A stretch of DNA of 64,000 nt. Source: Streptomyces sp. NBC_00273. Its GTDB lineage: Bacteria; Actinomycetota; Actinomycetes; Streptomycetales; Streptomycetaceae. The position numbers and the translations under genes were made by a program. Location: assembly GCF_036178145.1 (NCBI RefSeq), contig NZ_CP108067.1, positions 5,642,001 through 5,706,000 of the forward strand, given 5' to 3'. Below are positions 32,690-41,279 of the stretch, piece after piece (the first letter of the stretch is position 1; each line of letters begins with the position of its first letter). The notes beneath the pieces were generated by a model. The model searched no databases, was not told the DNA's origin, and saw only the letters and a program-made list of their open reading frames with translations.

Positions 32690-33888
32690 CGCGACGTTCC
32701 CCCGGTGGTGCGCAGGCGGCGGGCGACCGCCTTGGCGATCTTCTCCGCGTCCATGGCCATCTCCCGGAACATGCCGCTGATGGGGTTGCTGAATCCGGTG
32801 AAGTACAGGCCGCGGGCCTGCTCCGGGGTGCGGGCGCCGTGCGTACGCGGGCGGCCGCGCTCGTCGAGCACCCCGAGGTGGCCGACCAGCCCTTCCAGCG
32901 CCCGGCGGTAGCCGGTCGCCGCGATCACCGCGTCCGGGGTGATCCGCGAACCGTCCGCGAGCACCACCTCGGCGCCGTCGAAGGACTCGACGGCGGCCAC
33001 CGGCTCCACCCTGCCGCTGCGGACCGCGTCGATCAGGCCGACGTCCTGAACCGGTATCGACCCCTGCTTCACCCTGCTGTACAGGCCGGCTGCCGGGCGC
33101 GGAAGCCCGTACGCCGACAGGTCCGGCACGGAGGCCCCGGCGACGAGCCGACCCACCCGGTCCACGAGCCGCACCGGCAGCCGGCGCACGAGGATCCCGC
33201 TGCGCTGGGCCGGCCAGCCGGCGGTGGAGCGGCGCATGATGTGCGGCGCGGTGCGCACGGCGAGCCGCACCCGTGCCGCGCCGCCCTCGACGAGGTCGAC
33301 GGCTATCTCGGCGCCGGTGTTGCCGACGCCGACGACGAGGACGTCCTGGCCGGCGTACGGCCGGGGGTTGCGGTACTCGCGGGCGTGCAGCAGCCGGCCC
33401 TCGTACGCGTCCCGGCCCGGCCAGTCGGGGAGCGCGGGCGTGTGGTTGTACCCGGTGGCGATGACGACGGCCGCGGCCGCCAGCTCCCGGCCACCGCTGG
33501 CGTGCAGGGTCCAGCCGCCCTCGCCCTCGGGGTCGGGCCCGGCGGGCTCGATCCGGGTCACCTCCACACCGGTGACCAGCTCCAGCTCATGGAACTCTGC
33601 GTACCGCTCCAGGTAGCGCACGACGTCGGCGCGGGCGACCCAGCGTCCGAAGCGGCGCGGCATGGCCAGGCCCGGGAGGGCGGAGAGTCGGCGCGTGGTG
33701 TGCAGGCGCAGCCGGTCGTAGTGCTGCCGCCAGGATGCGCCGACCGCGTCGGACTTCTCGACGACCACCGCGCGGACCCCGCGGGCGCGCAGCGCGGCGG
33801 CGGCGGCGAGGCCGCCGGGGCCGGCCCCGATGACGTACACGGGGCGGGGCTGGGTGGTCATGTCGGGTGCTGTGGGGTCTCCGGGCAT
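32686..33888 (-). CDS. flavin-containing monooxygenase / FAD-NAD(P) oxidoreductase
   Basis: A 400-aa enzyme with two dinucleotide-binding motifs: VYVIGAGPGGLAAAAAL near the start for FAD and DVLVVGVGNTGAEIAVDL in the middle for NAD(P)H. Between them YEGRLLHAREYRNP resembles the FxGxxxHxxxY/W fingerprint of flavin monooxygenases and Baeyer-Villiger relatives. It likely oxygenates a small organic substrate. ATG 33888 or 33861 is the start; neither has a strong ribosome site. Its promoter region faces operator 7 (149 bases away), so shared control with the DoxX operon is possible but uncertain. Confidence 0.8.
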   Translation of the reverse strand: MPGDPTAPDMTTQPRPVYVIGAGPGGLAAAAALRARGVRAVVVEKSDAVGASWRQHYDRLRLHTTRRLSALPGLAMPRRFGRWVARADVVRYLERYAEFHELELVTGVEVTRIEPAGPDPEGEGGWTLHASGGRELAAAAVVIATGYNHTPALPDWPGRDAYEGRLLHAREYRNPRPYAGQDVLVVGVGNTGAEIAVDLVEGGAARVRLAVRTAPHIMRRSTAGWPAQRSGILVRRLPVRLVDRVGRLVAGASVPDLSAYGLPRPAAGLYSRVKQGSIPVQDVGLIDAVRSGRVEPVAAVESFDGAEVVLADGSRITPDAVIAATGYRRALEGLVGHLGVLDERGRPRTHGARTPEQARGLYFTGFSNPISGMFREMAMDAEKIAKAVARRLRTTGGTSR

Positions 33889-34036
33889 GAAGTGTGATCG
33901 TATCGCCACGCTGGGTTGATGGGTCTCGGTCGGGCGGGGAATCGATTGCGGATCGATCACGGGCGCGCGCGGTGCCCGCGGGGCCACGGATCCGCGGCCG
34001 GCCGGGGCCTTGCGCGATCGCCCCGGATCCGCTCAA

Positions 34037-34051
34037 CTGACGTACCGTCAG
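34037..34051. promoter_or_regulatory. inverted-repeat operator 7
   Basis: CTGACGTACCGTCAG, 42 bases upstream of the DoxX gene start at 34094; TGACGTACCGTCA is a 13-base near-perfect palindrome. Confidence 0.85.
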
Positions 34052-34093
34052 ATAGAGCGTGCGCATCGATCGCGAGAGGGGTGGGGGCTGCCG

Positions 34094-34546
34094 ATGCAGA
34101 CCATCTGGCTCAGTGGGGCCGAATGGCTCGCCGTGCTCCGGATAGGCCTCGGCCTGTGGTGGCTGGAGAGCTGGCGGCACAAGGACAAGAAGGGCTGGTT
34201 CGAGCGCGGCACCGGCATCGCCTGGGCCGCCGACGTCGCGAACAAGCACCGCTGGACCTTCGTCAAGGGCGGCTTCGAGCTGGTCGTCGCACCGCGGCCG
34301 AAGGCGATGGCGTACACCGTCGTCTACGCGGAACTCGCCCTCGGGCTGGGCCTCGTACTCGGCTTCCTGACCCCGGTCGCACTGATCGGCGGACTCCTGC
34401 TGAACCTGCTCTACCTCGTGCTGATGATCCACGACTGGGCCGAGCAGGGCCAGAACGCGATGATGGCGCTCATCTCCCTCGTCGCGCTCCTCGCCATGTC
34501 CTGGCAGACCTGGTCCCTCGACGCGGCGATCGGATTGTTCCTGTGA
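34094..34546 (+). CDS. DoxX-like small integral membrane protein
   Basis: A 150-aa membrane protein with four predicted helices: LAVLRIGLGLWWLESWRHK, VVYAELALGLGLVLGFL, ALIGGLLLNLLYLVLMI and ALISLVALLAMSWQTW. It fits the DoxX/DoxD-like fold, found in small quinone-linked or redox-associated membrane proteins. The ATG at 34094 follows a GAGAGGGGTGGGGG tract. The stop overlaps the DUF35 gene start (GTGA), so the two are co-translated. Its link with catabolism is through operator 7; the actual role is unknown. Confidence 0.75.
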   Translation: MQTIWLSGAEWLAVLRIGLGLWWLESWRHKDKKGWFERGTGIAWAADVANKHRWTFVKGGFELVVAPRPKAMAYTVVYAELALGLGLVLGFLTPVALIGGLLLNLLYLVLMIHDWAEQGQNAMMALISLVALLAMSWQTWSLDAAIGLFL

Positions 34547-34965
34547 CCGGCACGGTGCGGTACGACCTCCCCGAGGCGGACGATTTCACCCGCCCCTACT
34601 GGGACGCGGCCGCGGAGGGCCGGCTGCTGCTGCGGCGCTGCGCCGACTGCGGGCGGGCGCACCACTACCCGCGCGAGTTCTGCCCGTTCTGCTGGGCGGG
34701 CGAGGACCGCGTGACGTGGGAGCCGGCGAGCGGCCGGGCGACCCTCTACACGTGGTCGGTGATCCACCGCAACGACCTCCCGCCGTTCGGTACGCGCGTC
34801 CCGTACGCGGCGGCGGTCGTCGACCTCGCCGAGGGCCCGCGGATGATGACCGAGGTGGTGGACTGCGCGGCGGCGGACCTGCGCATCGGCATGCCGCTGA
34901 CGGTCACCTTCCGCGAGGCCGCGGACGGGGTGTGGGTGGCGGTCTTCCGGCCGGCACCGGACTGA
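34543..34965 (+). CDS. DUF35 OB-fold protein with zinc ribbon
   Basis: A 140-aa protein starting at GTG 34543 inside the DoxX stop. A four-Cys zinc ribbon (CADCGRAHHYPREFCPFC) is followed by an OB-fold (ATLYTWSVIHRNDLPPF, YAAAVVDLAEGPRMMTEV). In sterol side-chain degradation, DUF35 domains bind thiolase-like Ltp2 to form a retro-aldolase. The thiolase-like gene at 36180 is a plausible partner, though it is on the other strand. A second DUF35 protein is at 47043. Confidence 0.85.
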   Translation: MTGTVRYDLPEADDFTRPYWDAAAEGRLLLRRCADCGRAHHYPREFCPFCWAGEDRVTWEPASGRATLYTWSVIHRNDLPPFGTRVPYAAAVVDLAEGPRMMTEVVDCAAADLRIGMPLTVTFREAADGVWVAVFRPAPD

Positions 34966-34984
34966 GGGCCCTACGGGCCGGGGG

Positions 34985-35695
34985 TCAGGGCCAGAGCAGC
35001 TCGCGCTCCCAGGGGCCGCCTGCGGTGCGGGAGTACCGCAGGCGGACGTGCCGGCGCGCGGCGTCCCCCTGGAAGAACTCCACCTCGGTGGGGTCCAGCA
35101 CGTACCGGGTCCAGGTCGGGGCCGGCGCGTCCGGCTCGGCGCCGGCCCGCTCCCAGGCGGCCGCCGAGACCCGCGCCAGCTCCTCCACGGAGCCGAGCAC
35201 CTCGCTCTGGCGCCCCGTGAGCGCGGCGGCGAGCGCACCCCGCGAGCGGACCGCCAGGTCCGCCCGGCTCTCCTCGGGCCCGCAGGCGGTGACCCGGCCC
35301 CGGACGCGGACCTGGCGGCCCACGGTCGGCCAGTAGAACCCGAGGGCGGCCTCCGGGTGCCCGGCCAGCTGCACGCCCTTGGCGCTGGTGGCGTGCGAGG
35401 CGAAGTGCCAGCCCCGCGCGTCGACGTCGTGCAGCATCAACGTCCGCACGTCGGGCCGCCCGTCGCCGTCCACGGTCGCCAGAGTCATGGTGTGCGGCTC
35501 CAACTGCCCCGCCCGTGCGGCATGCACGAACCACTCCCGGAACAGGGCCAACGGCTCACCGGGCGCGGCGGCCGGGTCGAACCCGGGGAGCGGGGAGTCC
35601 CACACGCGCAGGGAATGCAGGGTGGTGCGGAATGCGTCGGGGGCGGCTTCGCCGGCCTGGCCGGATCCGCTGGCATCGCTGGTCATGAGGCTCAT
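34985..35695 (-). CDS. pyridoxamine 5'-phosphate oxidase family protein (PdxH-like)
   Basis: A 236-aa FMN-binding split-barrel protein. HTMTLATVDGDGRPDVRTLM, GWHFASHATSAKGVQLAGHP and ALGFYWPTVGRQVRVRGRV match the PdxH fold. The C-terminal signature is altered: VEFFQGDAARRHVRLRY, where PdxH normally has EFWQ and R-x-H-x-R. It may therefore oxidise another substrate or be a diverged PdxH. ATG 35695 or 35686 is the start. It faces the DUF35 gene and has no operator of the shared type. Confidence 0.8.
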   Translation of the reverse strand: MSLMTSDASGSGQAGEAAPDAFRTTLHSLRVWDSPLPGFDPAAAPGEPLALFREWFVHAARAGQLEPHTMTLATVDGDGRPDVRTLMLHDVDARGWHFASHATSAKGVQLAGHPEAALGFYWPTVGRQVRVRGRVTACGPEESRADLAVRSRGALAAALTGRQSEVLGSVEELARVSAAAWERAGAEPDAPAPTWTRYVLDPTEVEFFQGDAARRHVRLRYSRTAGGPWERELLWP

Positions 35696-35948
35696 GCAAC
35701 AGCAGAGGGCGGGGTGGGGACCAGGGGGACGCCGGTGCGGGCGACGCGCCGGGCGGGGCGGGGTTGGGGTGGGGGCTCCCGCCCAACCGGCTCCCGCCCG
35801 CCGAAGCCCCCGCCCCGCCCCCGAAGAAATCTTTCGCCCCACCGATGAGTTCTCCTCCCCGACGCGGTCATACCTAAGAGACCGCACCGCACCGCACCGC
35901 GCACGCACCCGCGCACACCCCGCACCACCCCCCGGAGGGACACGCATC

Positions 35949-36155
35949 ATGGCCGAGACAGTCAAGGGCCCCGCCAGCTACTTCCCCTCGATCGAGAAGA
36001 AGTACGGACGCCCGATCGGGGAGTGGCAGGACCTCATCCGGTCCTCGCCGCTGACCAAGCACATGGAACTCGTGTCGTGGCTCAAGGCCGAGCACGGTCT
36101 GGGGCACGGTCACGCCAACGCGCTCGTCGCCCACACCCTCGCCGAGGGGAAGTAG
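35949..36155 (+). CDS. DUF4287-domain small protein
   Basis: A 68-aa protein starting at ATG 35949 with GGAGGGAC upstream. It consists of one small helical domain (SYFPSIEKKYGRPIGEWQDL, then HMELVSWLKAEHGLGHGHAN) that I recognise as DUF4287, often found alone or fused to other domains in actinobacteria. It is probably nucleic-acid- or protein-binding, but no role is established. It stands alone between the PdxH-like and thiolase-like genes. Confidence 0.8.
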   Translation: MAETVKGPASYFPSIEKKYGRPIGEWQDLIRSSPLTKHMELVSWLKAEHGLGHGHANALVAHTLAEGK

Positions 36156-36179
36156 GCCGCCCCTGCCCCCGGCGGCCGG

Positions 36180-37469
36180 TCACCCCCGCCCCAGCAGGAC
36201 CGTTCCCGACGAGCAGAACCAGCCGCCCGTGCCCGAGGCCAGGGCGACCTCCGGGAGGCGGCCGCCGGGTTTGGTGACCTGGCCGGCCCCCGCCTCGCCC
36301 CGGAGTTGGCGGACCGCCTCGACCAGGAGGAACAGTCCGCGCATGCCGGGGTGGCAGGCCGAGAGGCCGCCTCCGTCCGTGTTGACCGGGAGTTCCCCGT
36401 CGCGCAGCAGGCGGCCCTTCTCCACGAACGCCCCGCCCTCGCCCTTCGCGCAGAAGCCGAGGTCCTCCAGGGTCACCAGGGTCATGTAGGTGAAGGCGTC
36501 GTAGATCTCCGCGAGGTCCACGTCCGCCGGGGTGAGGCCGGCCCGCTCGAAGGCGATGCGGCCCGAGACCGCCGCCGGGGACACCGTGAAGTCCTCCCAC
36601 TCCGACATGGTGGTGTGGGAGACGGACGTGCCGGCCCCCAGGATCCAGACGGGGGCCTTCGCGGTGTCCGGTACGTAGTCCTCCGCCGCCAGGAGCACCG
36701 CGCAGCCGCCGTCCGAGCGGATGCAGCAGTGCAGCTTGGTGAAGGGGTCGGCGATCATGTCACCGCCGAGCACGTTCTCGACCGTGATCGAGTCGCGGAA
36801 CATGGCGTCCGGGTTCGTGGCCGCGTTCGCCCGGGCCTGTACGGCTACGGAGGCGAGCTGCTCCAGCGTCGTCCCGTACTCGTGCATGTGGCGGCGGGCG
36901 GCCATGGCGTACTTGGAGATCAGCGTGTGGCCGTACGGGACCTCGAACTGCAGTGGTCCCCGCGCTCCGAAGGAGAGGTTGGACGTGCGGCGCCGCGCCT
37001 TGATGTCCGCGCGGGCCGTGGAGCCGTAGACCAGGAGTACGGCGTTGGCGTGCCCGGCGGCGATCGCGTCCGCCGCGTGGGCGGCCATGACCTCCCAGGT
37101 CGAGCCGCCGACCGAGGTGGAGTCGACCCAGGTGGGGTGCAGGCCCAGGTACTCGGCCACCTCGACCGGTGCGAGCGTGCCGAGGCCGGCCGAGGCGAAG
37201 CCGTCGATGACGGAGCGCTGCAGGCCGGAGTCGGCCAGGGCGCGCCGGGCGGCCTGCGCGTGCAGGGCGTAGGGGGTGGGGCCGTCGACCCGGCCGCAGT
37301 CCGAGAGGGCGACGCCGACCACCGCGACCCTCCGGCGGGTGCGGGGTGCGGGTCCGGTCGCTGGGTGGGTCGCTGGGTGGGTCGCAGGTCCGGTCGCGGG
37401 TCCGGTCGTGGGTCCGGAGACGGGTCCGGATGAGGGTCCGGAGACGGGTCCGGATGAGGGTCCAGGCAT
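36180..37469 (-). CDS. thiolase-like (SCP2/lipid-transfer) protein with Gly-Pro repeat leader
   Basis: A 429-aa thiolase-fold protein. The N-terminal ~40 residues are a four-residue repeat of GPxS/GPxT/HPAT type, not seen in the family. The fold follows: DSTSVGGSTWEVMAAHAA (the nucleophilic Cys of true thiolases is missing), EIYDAFTYMTLVTLEDLGFC, and NTDGGGLSACHPGMRGLFLL. This layout matches SCP2-type lipid-transfer or retro-aldolase proteins rather than degradative thiolases. The 37469 start is supported by operator 8 lying 15 bases upstream. The operon arrangement suggests a C-C bond-cleaving step. Confidence 0.82.
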   Translation of the reverse strand: MPGPSSGPVSGPSSGPVSGPTTGPATGPATHPATHPATGPAPRTRRRVAVVGVALSDCGRVDGPTPYALHAQAARRALADSGLQRSVIDGFASAGLGTLAPVEVAEYLGLHPTWVDSTSVGGSTWEVMAAHAADAIAAGHANAVLLVYGSTARADIKARRRTSNLSFGARGPLQFEVPYGHTLISKYAMAARRHMHEYGTTLEQLASVAVQARANAATNPDAMFRDSITVENVLGGDMIADPFTKLHCCIRSDGGCAVLLAAEDYVPDTAKAPVWILGAGTSVSHTTMSEWEDFTVSPAAVSGRIAFERAGLTPADVDLAEIYDAFTYMTLVTLEDLGFCAKGEGGAFVEKGRLLRDGELPVNTDGGGLSACHPGMRGLFLLVEAVRQLRGEAGAGQVTKPGGRLPEVALASGTGGWFCSSGTVLLGRG

Positions 37470-37484
37470 GAGGGGACGGTATAT

Positions 37485-37499
37485 CTGACGATGCGTCAG
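37485..37499. promoter_or_regulatory. inverted-repeat operator 8
   Basis: CTGACGATGCGTCAG, 15 bases upstream of the thiolase-like gene start. Operator 9 begins 81 bases further right for the divergent gene. Confidence 0.85.
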
Positions 37500-37565
37500 A
37501 CGCTAGACCCCGCCCCGCAACCGGCCCCCGTCACCCCCTGTGCTTCTGGCCCCGCCGGGCCTAAT

Positions 37566-37580
37566 ATGACGGCCCGTCAG
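37566..37580. promoter_or_regulatory. inverted-repeat operator 9
   Basis: ATGACGGCCCGTCAG, with only the first base off the palindrome, 20 bases upstream of the acyl-CoA dehydrogenase ATG at 37601. Confidence 0.82.
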
Positions 37581-37600
37581 ACACGGGGAGGAGCCCGACG

Positions 37601-38932
37601 ATGGATGCCGCCTTCACCGCGGAGCAGGACGAGATACGCCGTACCCTGCGCGAGATCCTGGGCAAACGCTGCGGCCCCGACGAGGTCAAGGCCGCCGTCC
37701 GCACCACCGCCGGACACGACCGCGAGCTCTGGCAGCAGCTGGCCCGGCAGCTCGGGCTGCCGGGCATCGCCGTCGCCGAGGAGTACGACGGTGTCGGCTG
37801 CACCTCCGCCGACCTGGCCCTGGCCTGCGAGGAGACGGGCCGGGCGCTGCTGCCCTCGCCGCTGCTGGCCACCGCCGCGCTGTGCGTGCCCCTGATCGCC
37901 GCCCTCGGCACCGACGCCCAGCGCTCCGCGCTGCTGCCGCCGCTGGCGACGGGCGGGCTGACCGCCGCCCTCGCCGTCAGCGGCCCGGCGCTGGCCACCG
38001 CCCTCGCGTTGACCGGCGAGGACGCCTCCGGACAGTGGTCCGGCGGTGGCCGCGCGGGCGGTGTCCAGGCCCGGGCCGCGGCCGCCGAGACCGCCGAGAC
38101 CGCCGGCACCGGCTGGCGGCTGTACGGGGAAGCCGCCCAGGTGCTCGACGGGCACAGCGCCGGGCTCCTGCTGGTCGCCGCGCACACCGGCGGTTTCGCG
38201 CGCAGCCGCACGCTCCTGTTCCTCGTACGGGAGGACGCGCCGGGGCTCGTACGGTCCCGGCAGGCCGTCCTGGACGAGACCCGCCCGCAGGCCAAGATCG
38301 AACTGCGGGACGTGCCGGCCGAGTTGCTCGGCAGCGAAGGGGCCGATGTGCTCGGCGCGCTCGCCGCCACCGGGCGTACCGCCGCTGCCGTGCTGGCCGC
38401 CGAGGCGGTCGGCGCGGCCGGTCAGGTGCTGGCCCGCACGGTGGAGTACGTACGCCAGCGCGAGCAGTTCGGCCGGGCGATCGGCTCCTTCCAGGCGGTC
38501 AAGCACCGCCTCGCCGACCTGTACGTGCAGGTGCAAGCGGCCCGCTCGGCGGCCTACTACGCCGCCTGGGACCCGGACCAGGGCGGCCTCGCGCTGGCCC
38601 AGGCCCTGGAGGCGCTACGGGTGACCGCGGGCGAGGCGATCCAGCTGCACGGCGGCATCGGCTTCACCTGGGAGCACGACGCGCACCTCTACTTCAAGCG
38701 GGCGGCGGCCGACGAGCTGCTGTTCGGCCCGGTCCACCGGCTGCGGGCGCACGCCGCCGACCGCGCGGGCCTGTTCGCGGACCCGGCGAGCGGCCCGGTG
38801 GCAGGCCCGGCGACCGGCCTGGTAACGGACCCTGCCGCGCCCGGGCTGCCCACCCCGTCCGCGTCCGCGTCCGCACCCACGAACACGCCCCCACCCACGC
38901 CCCCGCCCGCACAAGAGAAGGTGGCCGTCTGA
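37601..38932 (+). CDS. acyl-CoA dehydrogenase with Pro-rich C-terminal tail
   Basis: A 443-aa protein. The first ~385 residues are a short-type acyl-CoA dehydrogenase (LGLPGIAVAEEYDGVGCT, TVEYVRQREQFGRAIGSFQA, AIQLHGGIGFTWEHDAHLYF). The last ~55 residues are low complexity: PASGPVAGPATGLV, then PTPSASASAPTNTPPPTP. The start has GGGGAGGAG upstream. It overlaps the deazaflavin gene by TGATG. It probably pairs with another dehydrogenase subunit or acts alone on a bulky acyl-CoA. The tail resembles the Gly-Pro leader of the divergent thiolase-like gene. Confidence 0.88.
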   Translation: MDAAFTAEQDEIRRTLREILGKRCGPDEVKAAVRTTAGHDRELWQQLARQLGLPGIAVAEEYDGVGCTSADLALACEETGRALLPSPLLATAALCVPLIAALGTDAQRSALLPPLATGGLTAALAVSGPALATALALTGEDASGQWSGGGRAGGVQARAAAAETAETAGTGWRLYGEAAQVLDGHSAGLLLVAAHTGGFARSRTLLFLVREDAPGLVRSRQAVLDETRPQAKIELRDVPAELLGSEGADVLGALAATGRTAAAVLAAEAVGAAGQVLARTVEYVRQREQFGRAIGSFQAVKHRLADLYVQVQAARSAAYYAAWDPDQGGLALAQALEALRVTAGEAIQLHGGIGFTWEHDAHLYFKRAAADELLFGPVHRLRAHAADRAGLFADPASGPVAGPATGLVTDPAAPGLPTPSASASAPTNTPPPTPPPAQEKVAV

Positions 38933-39405
38933 TGGCTCCCGGCGTCAAGCTGATGCAGAAGGTCTCCTCGACCGTGCTCTTCGCCAAGATCGCACCGCAC
39001 TTCATCCCCGCCCTGGACAAGGCGGTGCACAAGCTGACCCGCGGCAAGGTCATCCTCAGCGCCCAGATGCTGCCGGGCGTGATCCTCACCGCCAAGGGTG
39101 CCAAGACCGGTGAGCCGCGCACGACCCCGCTCGCCTGCATGCCGGAGGACGGCGGGACGACGTGGATCCTGATCGGCTCCAACTTCGGCCGGCCCGGGCA
39201 CCCGGCATGGACCGGGAACCTACTCAAGCACCCTGAGGCGGACGTGAGTTGGCAAGGCCGGGACATTCCCGTCCGGGCCCGGCTGCTGGCGGGTGAGGAA
39301 CGCGCGGAGGCGTGGCAGGCAGTGCTGGGGTTCTGGCCGCCGTATGCGACGTACCAGGCGCGCATCGAGCGCGAGATCCGGTTGTTCCGCCTGGAGCGTC
39401 GCTGA
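38932..39405 (+). CDS. F420-dependent nitroreductase-family (DDN-like) protein
   Basis: A 157-aa split-barrel protein: GVILTAKGAKTGEPRTTPLA, TWILIGSNFGRPGHPAWTGN, LLKHPEADVSWQGRDIPVRA and FWPPYATYQARIEREI are the standard Ddn-family run that binds deazaflavin F420. It may reduce an enone or similar group in the pathway. ATG 38932 overlaps the dehydrogenase stop. It is followed by the convergent TetR gene. Family is firm; the substrate is unknown. Confidence 0.85.
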   Translation: MAPGVKLMQKVSSTVLFAKIAPHFIPALDKAVHKLTRGKVILSAQMLPGVILTAKGAKTGEPRTTPLACMPEDGGTTWILIGSNFGRPGHPAWTGNLLKHPEADVSWQGRDIPVRARLLAGEERAEAWQAVLGFWPPYATYQARIEREIRLFRLERR

Positions 39406-39460
39406 TCGCAGGCGATCGGGCGTGGTCGGCGGGCCCCTGGAGGGCGTCCGGGGGCCGCCG

Positions 39461-40108
39461 CTACTTCGTGGGCTTCTTGCCCGTGATGCCGAGGTGGACG
39501 AGCAGCGCCAGGTTCGGCTTGAGCTCGGCCTGCTTGACGCCCCAGGTTTGGAAGCCCTTCTGGTGCGAGGCGACCGCGGCCAGCATCGCGACCAGCGAAC
39601 CGGCCATCGCCGCGGGGCTGATGTCCTTGTCGACCTTGCCCTTGGCCTGGAGCTCCTTCATCGATTCGGTGAGGGAGTTGGTGACCGAGTTCAGGATCTT
39701 CATGCGGATCTTGTAGAAGCGCTTGTCGCCCTCGGCCGCGCCGAGGTCGACGACCCGAAGGATCGCGTCGTTGCGGCGCCAGAACTCCAGGAAGCCGTCG
39801 ACGAGTTCCTCGGCGGCGGCCCACCCTGACTTGCCGACCCAGGTCCGGCCCTCGACGAGCGACGTCAACTGCGCGCCCTCGGTGGCCATTTGTTCGGCGA
39901 TCTCCAGGACGGCGCCCTCGACGTCCGGGAAGTACTGGTAGAAGGTCGCGGGGGAGGTACCGGCCTTGCGGGCGACGTCGATCACTTTGACGTCGCGGTA
40001 CGGCGAGGAGCTGAGCATCTCGCTGAGGCAGTCGAGCAGCTTCTGCCGCGTCGCCTGGCCGCGCCGGCCGGCGACACGCCCGTCGACGGTGCGTACTTGT
40101 CCTGTCAT
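39461..40108 (-). CDS. TetR-family transcriptional regulator, candidate master of the CTGAC operators
   Basis: A 215-aa repressor-type protein. The N-terminal HTH is typical (GQATRQKLLDCLSEMLSSSP, then DVARKAGTSPATFYQYFPDV). The C-terminal ligand domain is helical (AAEELVDGFLEFWRRNDAIL and AMAGSLVAMLAAVASHQKGF). It is the only TetR gene in the window and lies inside the catabolic gene set, beside genes with operators 8 and 9. I infer that it binds the eleven 15-bp sites and is released by an acyl-CoA. Its own start region holds only a half-site (CCGTCAG at 40111-40117), so autoregulation is uncertain. Confidence 0.85.
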   Translation of the reverse strand: MTGQVRTVDGRVAGRRGQATRQKLLDCLSEMLSSSPYRDVKVIDVARKAGTSPATFYQYFPDVEGAVLEIAEQMATEGAQLTSLVEGRTWVGKSGWAAAEELVDGFLEFWRRNDAILRVVDLGAAEGDKRFYKIRMKILNSVTNSLTESMKELQAKGKVDKDISPAAMAGSLVAMLAAVASHQKGFQTWGVKQAELKPNLALLVHLGITGKKPTK

Positions 40109-40427
40109 GCCGTCAGCTTACCGAGGGGTGATCGGGGCGCTATTCGGCCGCCTGCAAATGGGGTTACGGGGTCCCTGGCCTGGGCCTAAGGGGATCCCGG
40201 GCGGCCGGGCAGGCGCATTCCGGACGGAAATCGGCTCCCGCGCGCCCCCGGCCGGGCCGTGTCCCCGCGCCACCCGCGCCCCGCGCCCGGGCCCGGGCGT
40301 GTCGCCCGCTTCCGCAGGGTTTCCCCCGAATAGTCTTATCAACAGGCTGTGGACAAGTTTTCGGGCGGATCATGGCTGAGAGGGTTGGGAGGGTACACAC
40401 CCCCGCACAACGGAAGGAAACGGGCCC
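40109..40427. promoter_or_regulatory. 319-base divergent gap between TetR and VOC genes
   Basis: No gene is seen. It holds the half-site CCGTCAG at 40111-40117 near the TetR start and, at 40338-40357, the pair TTATCAACA and TGTGGACAA, which resemble DnaA boxes (TTGTCCACA on the other strand). GC content rises in the middle (40200-40320). Promoters of both divergent genes must be here. Confidence 0.45.
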
Positions 40428-41222
40428 ATGGCCGCATTCGTGGAAGGCGCACCCTGCTGGGTGGACGCCTCGCTTCCGGACGTCGAGGCGGGCAAGCGCT
40501 TCTACGGTGAGCTCTTCGGGTGGACCTTCGCCGACGCTGCGGGCGCCGAGTACGGCCACTACACCCAGGCCTACAGCCGCGGTCGCAACGTCGCCGCCCT
40601 CGCCCCCAAGCCCGACGGCCGCATGCCCACCGTCTGGGGGATCTACCTCTACACCACCGATGCCTACGCCTGCGCCCAACGCATCCGCGCCGCCGGCGGC
40701 CAGATGGTGATGAACCCGATGCCGGTCGGCCCGTACGGCACCGCCGCGATGGCCGCCGACCCCGGCGGCGCCGTCTTCGGCCTGTGGCAGCCCGGCACCC
40801 ACCACGGCTTCGACGCCCAGGGGGAGCCGTACACGTACTGCTGGAGCGAGGTCTACACGCGCGCCCGCGACGCCGTCGACGTCTTCTACGCCAAGGTCTT
40901 CGGCTACGTCCCCCAGGACCAGGACGACGCCGGCGTCGAGTACCGCATCTGGTCCCCGCCCGGGACCGCGCCCGGCACGGACACCGCCGTCCTCGGCCGC
41001 AGCCTGATCACCGACGCCTTCCCCGAAGCCATGCCCGCGCACTTCCTCGCCTACTTCGCCGTACCGGACTGCGATCAGACCGTCGCCACGGTGCAGCGGC
41101 TCGGCGGCCGGGTCACCGCCGATCCCTTCGACACCCCCTACGGGCGGATCGCGGTCGTCGCCGACAACCAGGGGGCGGTCTTCGGGCTGCTCTCGGAACC
41201 CCGCACGAAGCCGGACGCGTAG
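40428..41222 (+). CDS. VOC superfamily protein, two domains
   Basis: A 264-aa protein with two VOC modules: CWVDASLPDVEAGKRFYGEL with DPGGAVFGLWQPGTHHG, and CWSEVYTRARDAVDVFYAKV with DNQGAVFGLLSEPRTKP. It resembles the protein at 27913 in size and plan. It starts at ATG 40428 after GGAAGGAAAC. Possible roles are isomerase, hydrolase or resistance. It lies just upstream of afsK in the same direction, but 284 bases separate them and afsK has its own promoter region. Confidence 0.85.
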   Translation: MAAFVEGAPCWVDASLPDVEAGKRFYGELFGWTFADAAGAEYGHYTQAYSRGRNVAALAPKPDGRMPTVWGIYLYTTDAYACAQRIRAAGGQMVMNPMPVGPYGTAAMAADPGGAVFGLWQPGTHHGFDAQGEPYTYCWSEVYTRARDAVDVFYAKVFGYVPQDQDDAGVEYRIWSPPGTAPGTDTAVLGRSLITDAFPEAMPAHFLAYFAVPDCDQTVATVQRLGGRVTADPFDTPYGRIAVVADNQGAVFGLLSEPRTKPDA

Positions 41223-41279
41223 TCGGACGCGGAGCAGGACGCGTAGCCCCGCGCCCACCGGGCCGCGGGGCCCGCATCC

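Noticed and set aside
13019..41222. Assignment of the catabolic genes to the known cholesterol pathway
   Set aside because: FadD3-, HsaB-, ChsE- and Ltp2-like proteins are present, but no Mce transporter, ring-cleaving dioxygenase, ketosteroid dehydrogenase or KstR-type box was seen, so only a related chemistry is claimed.
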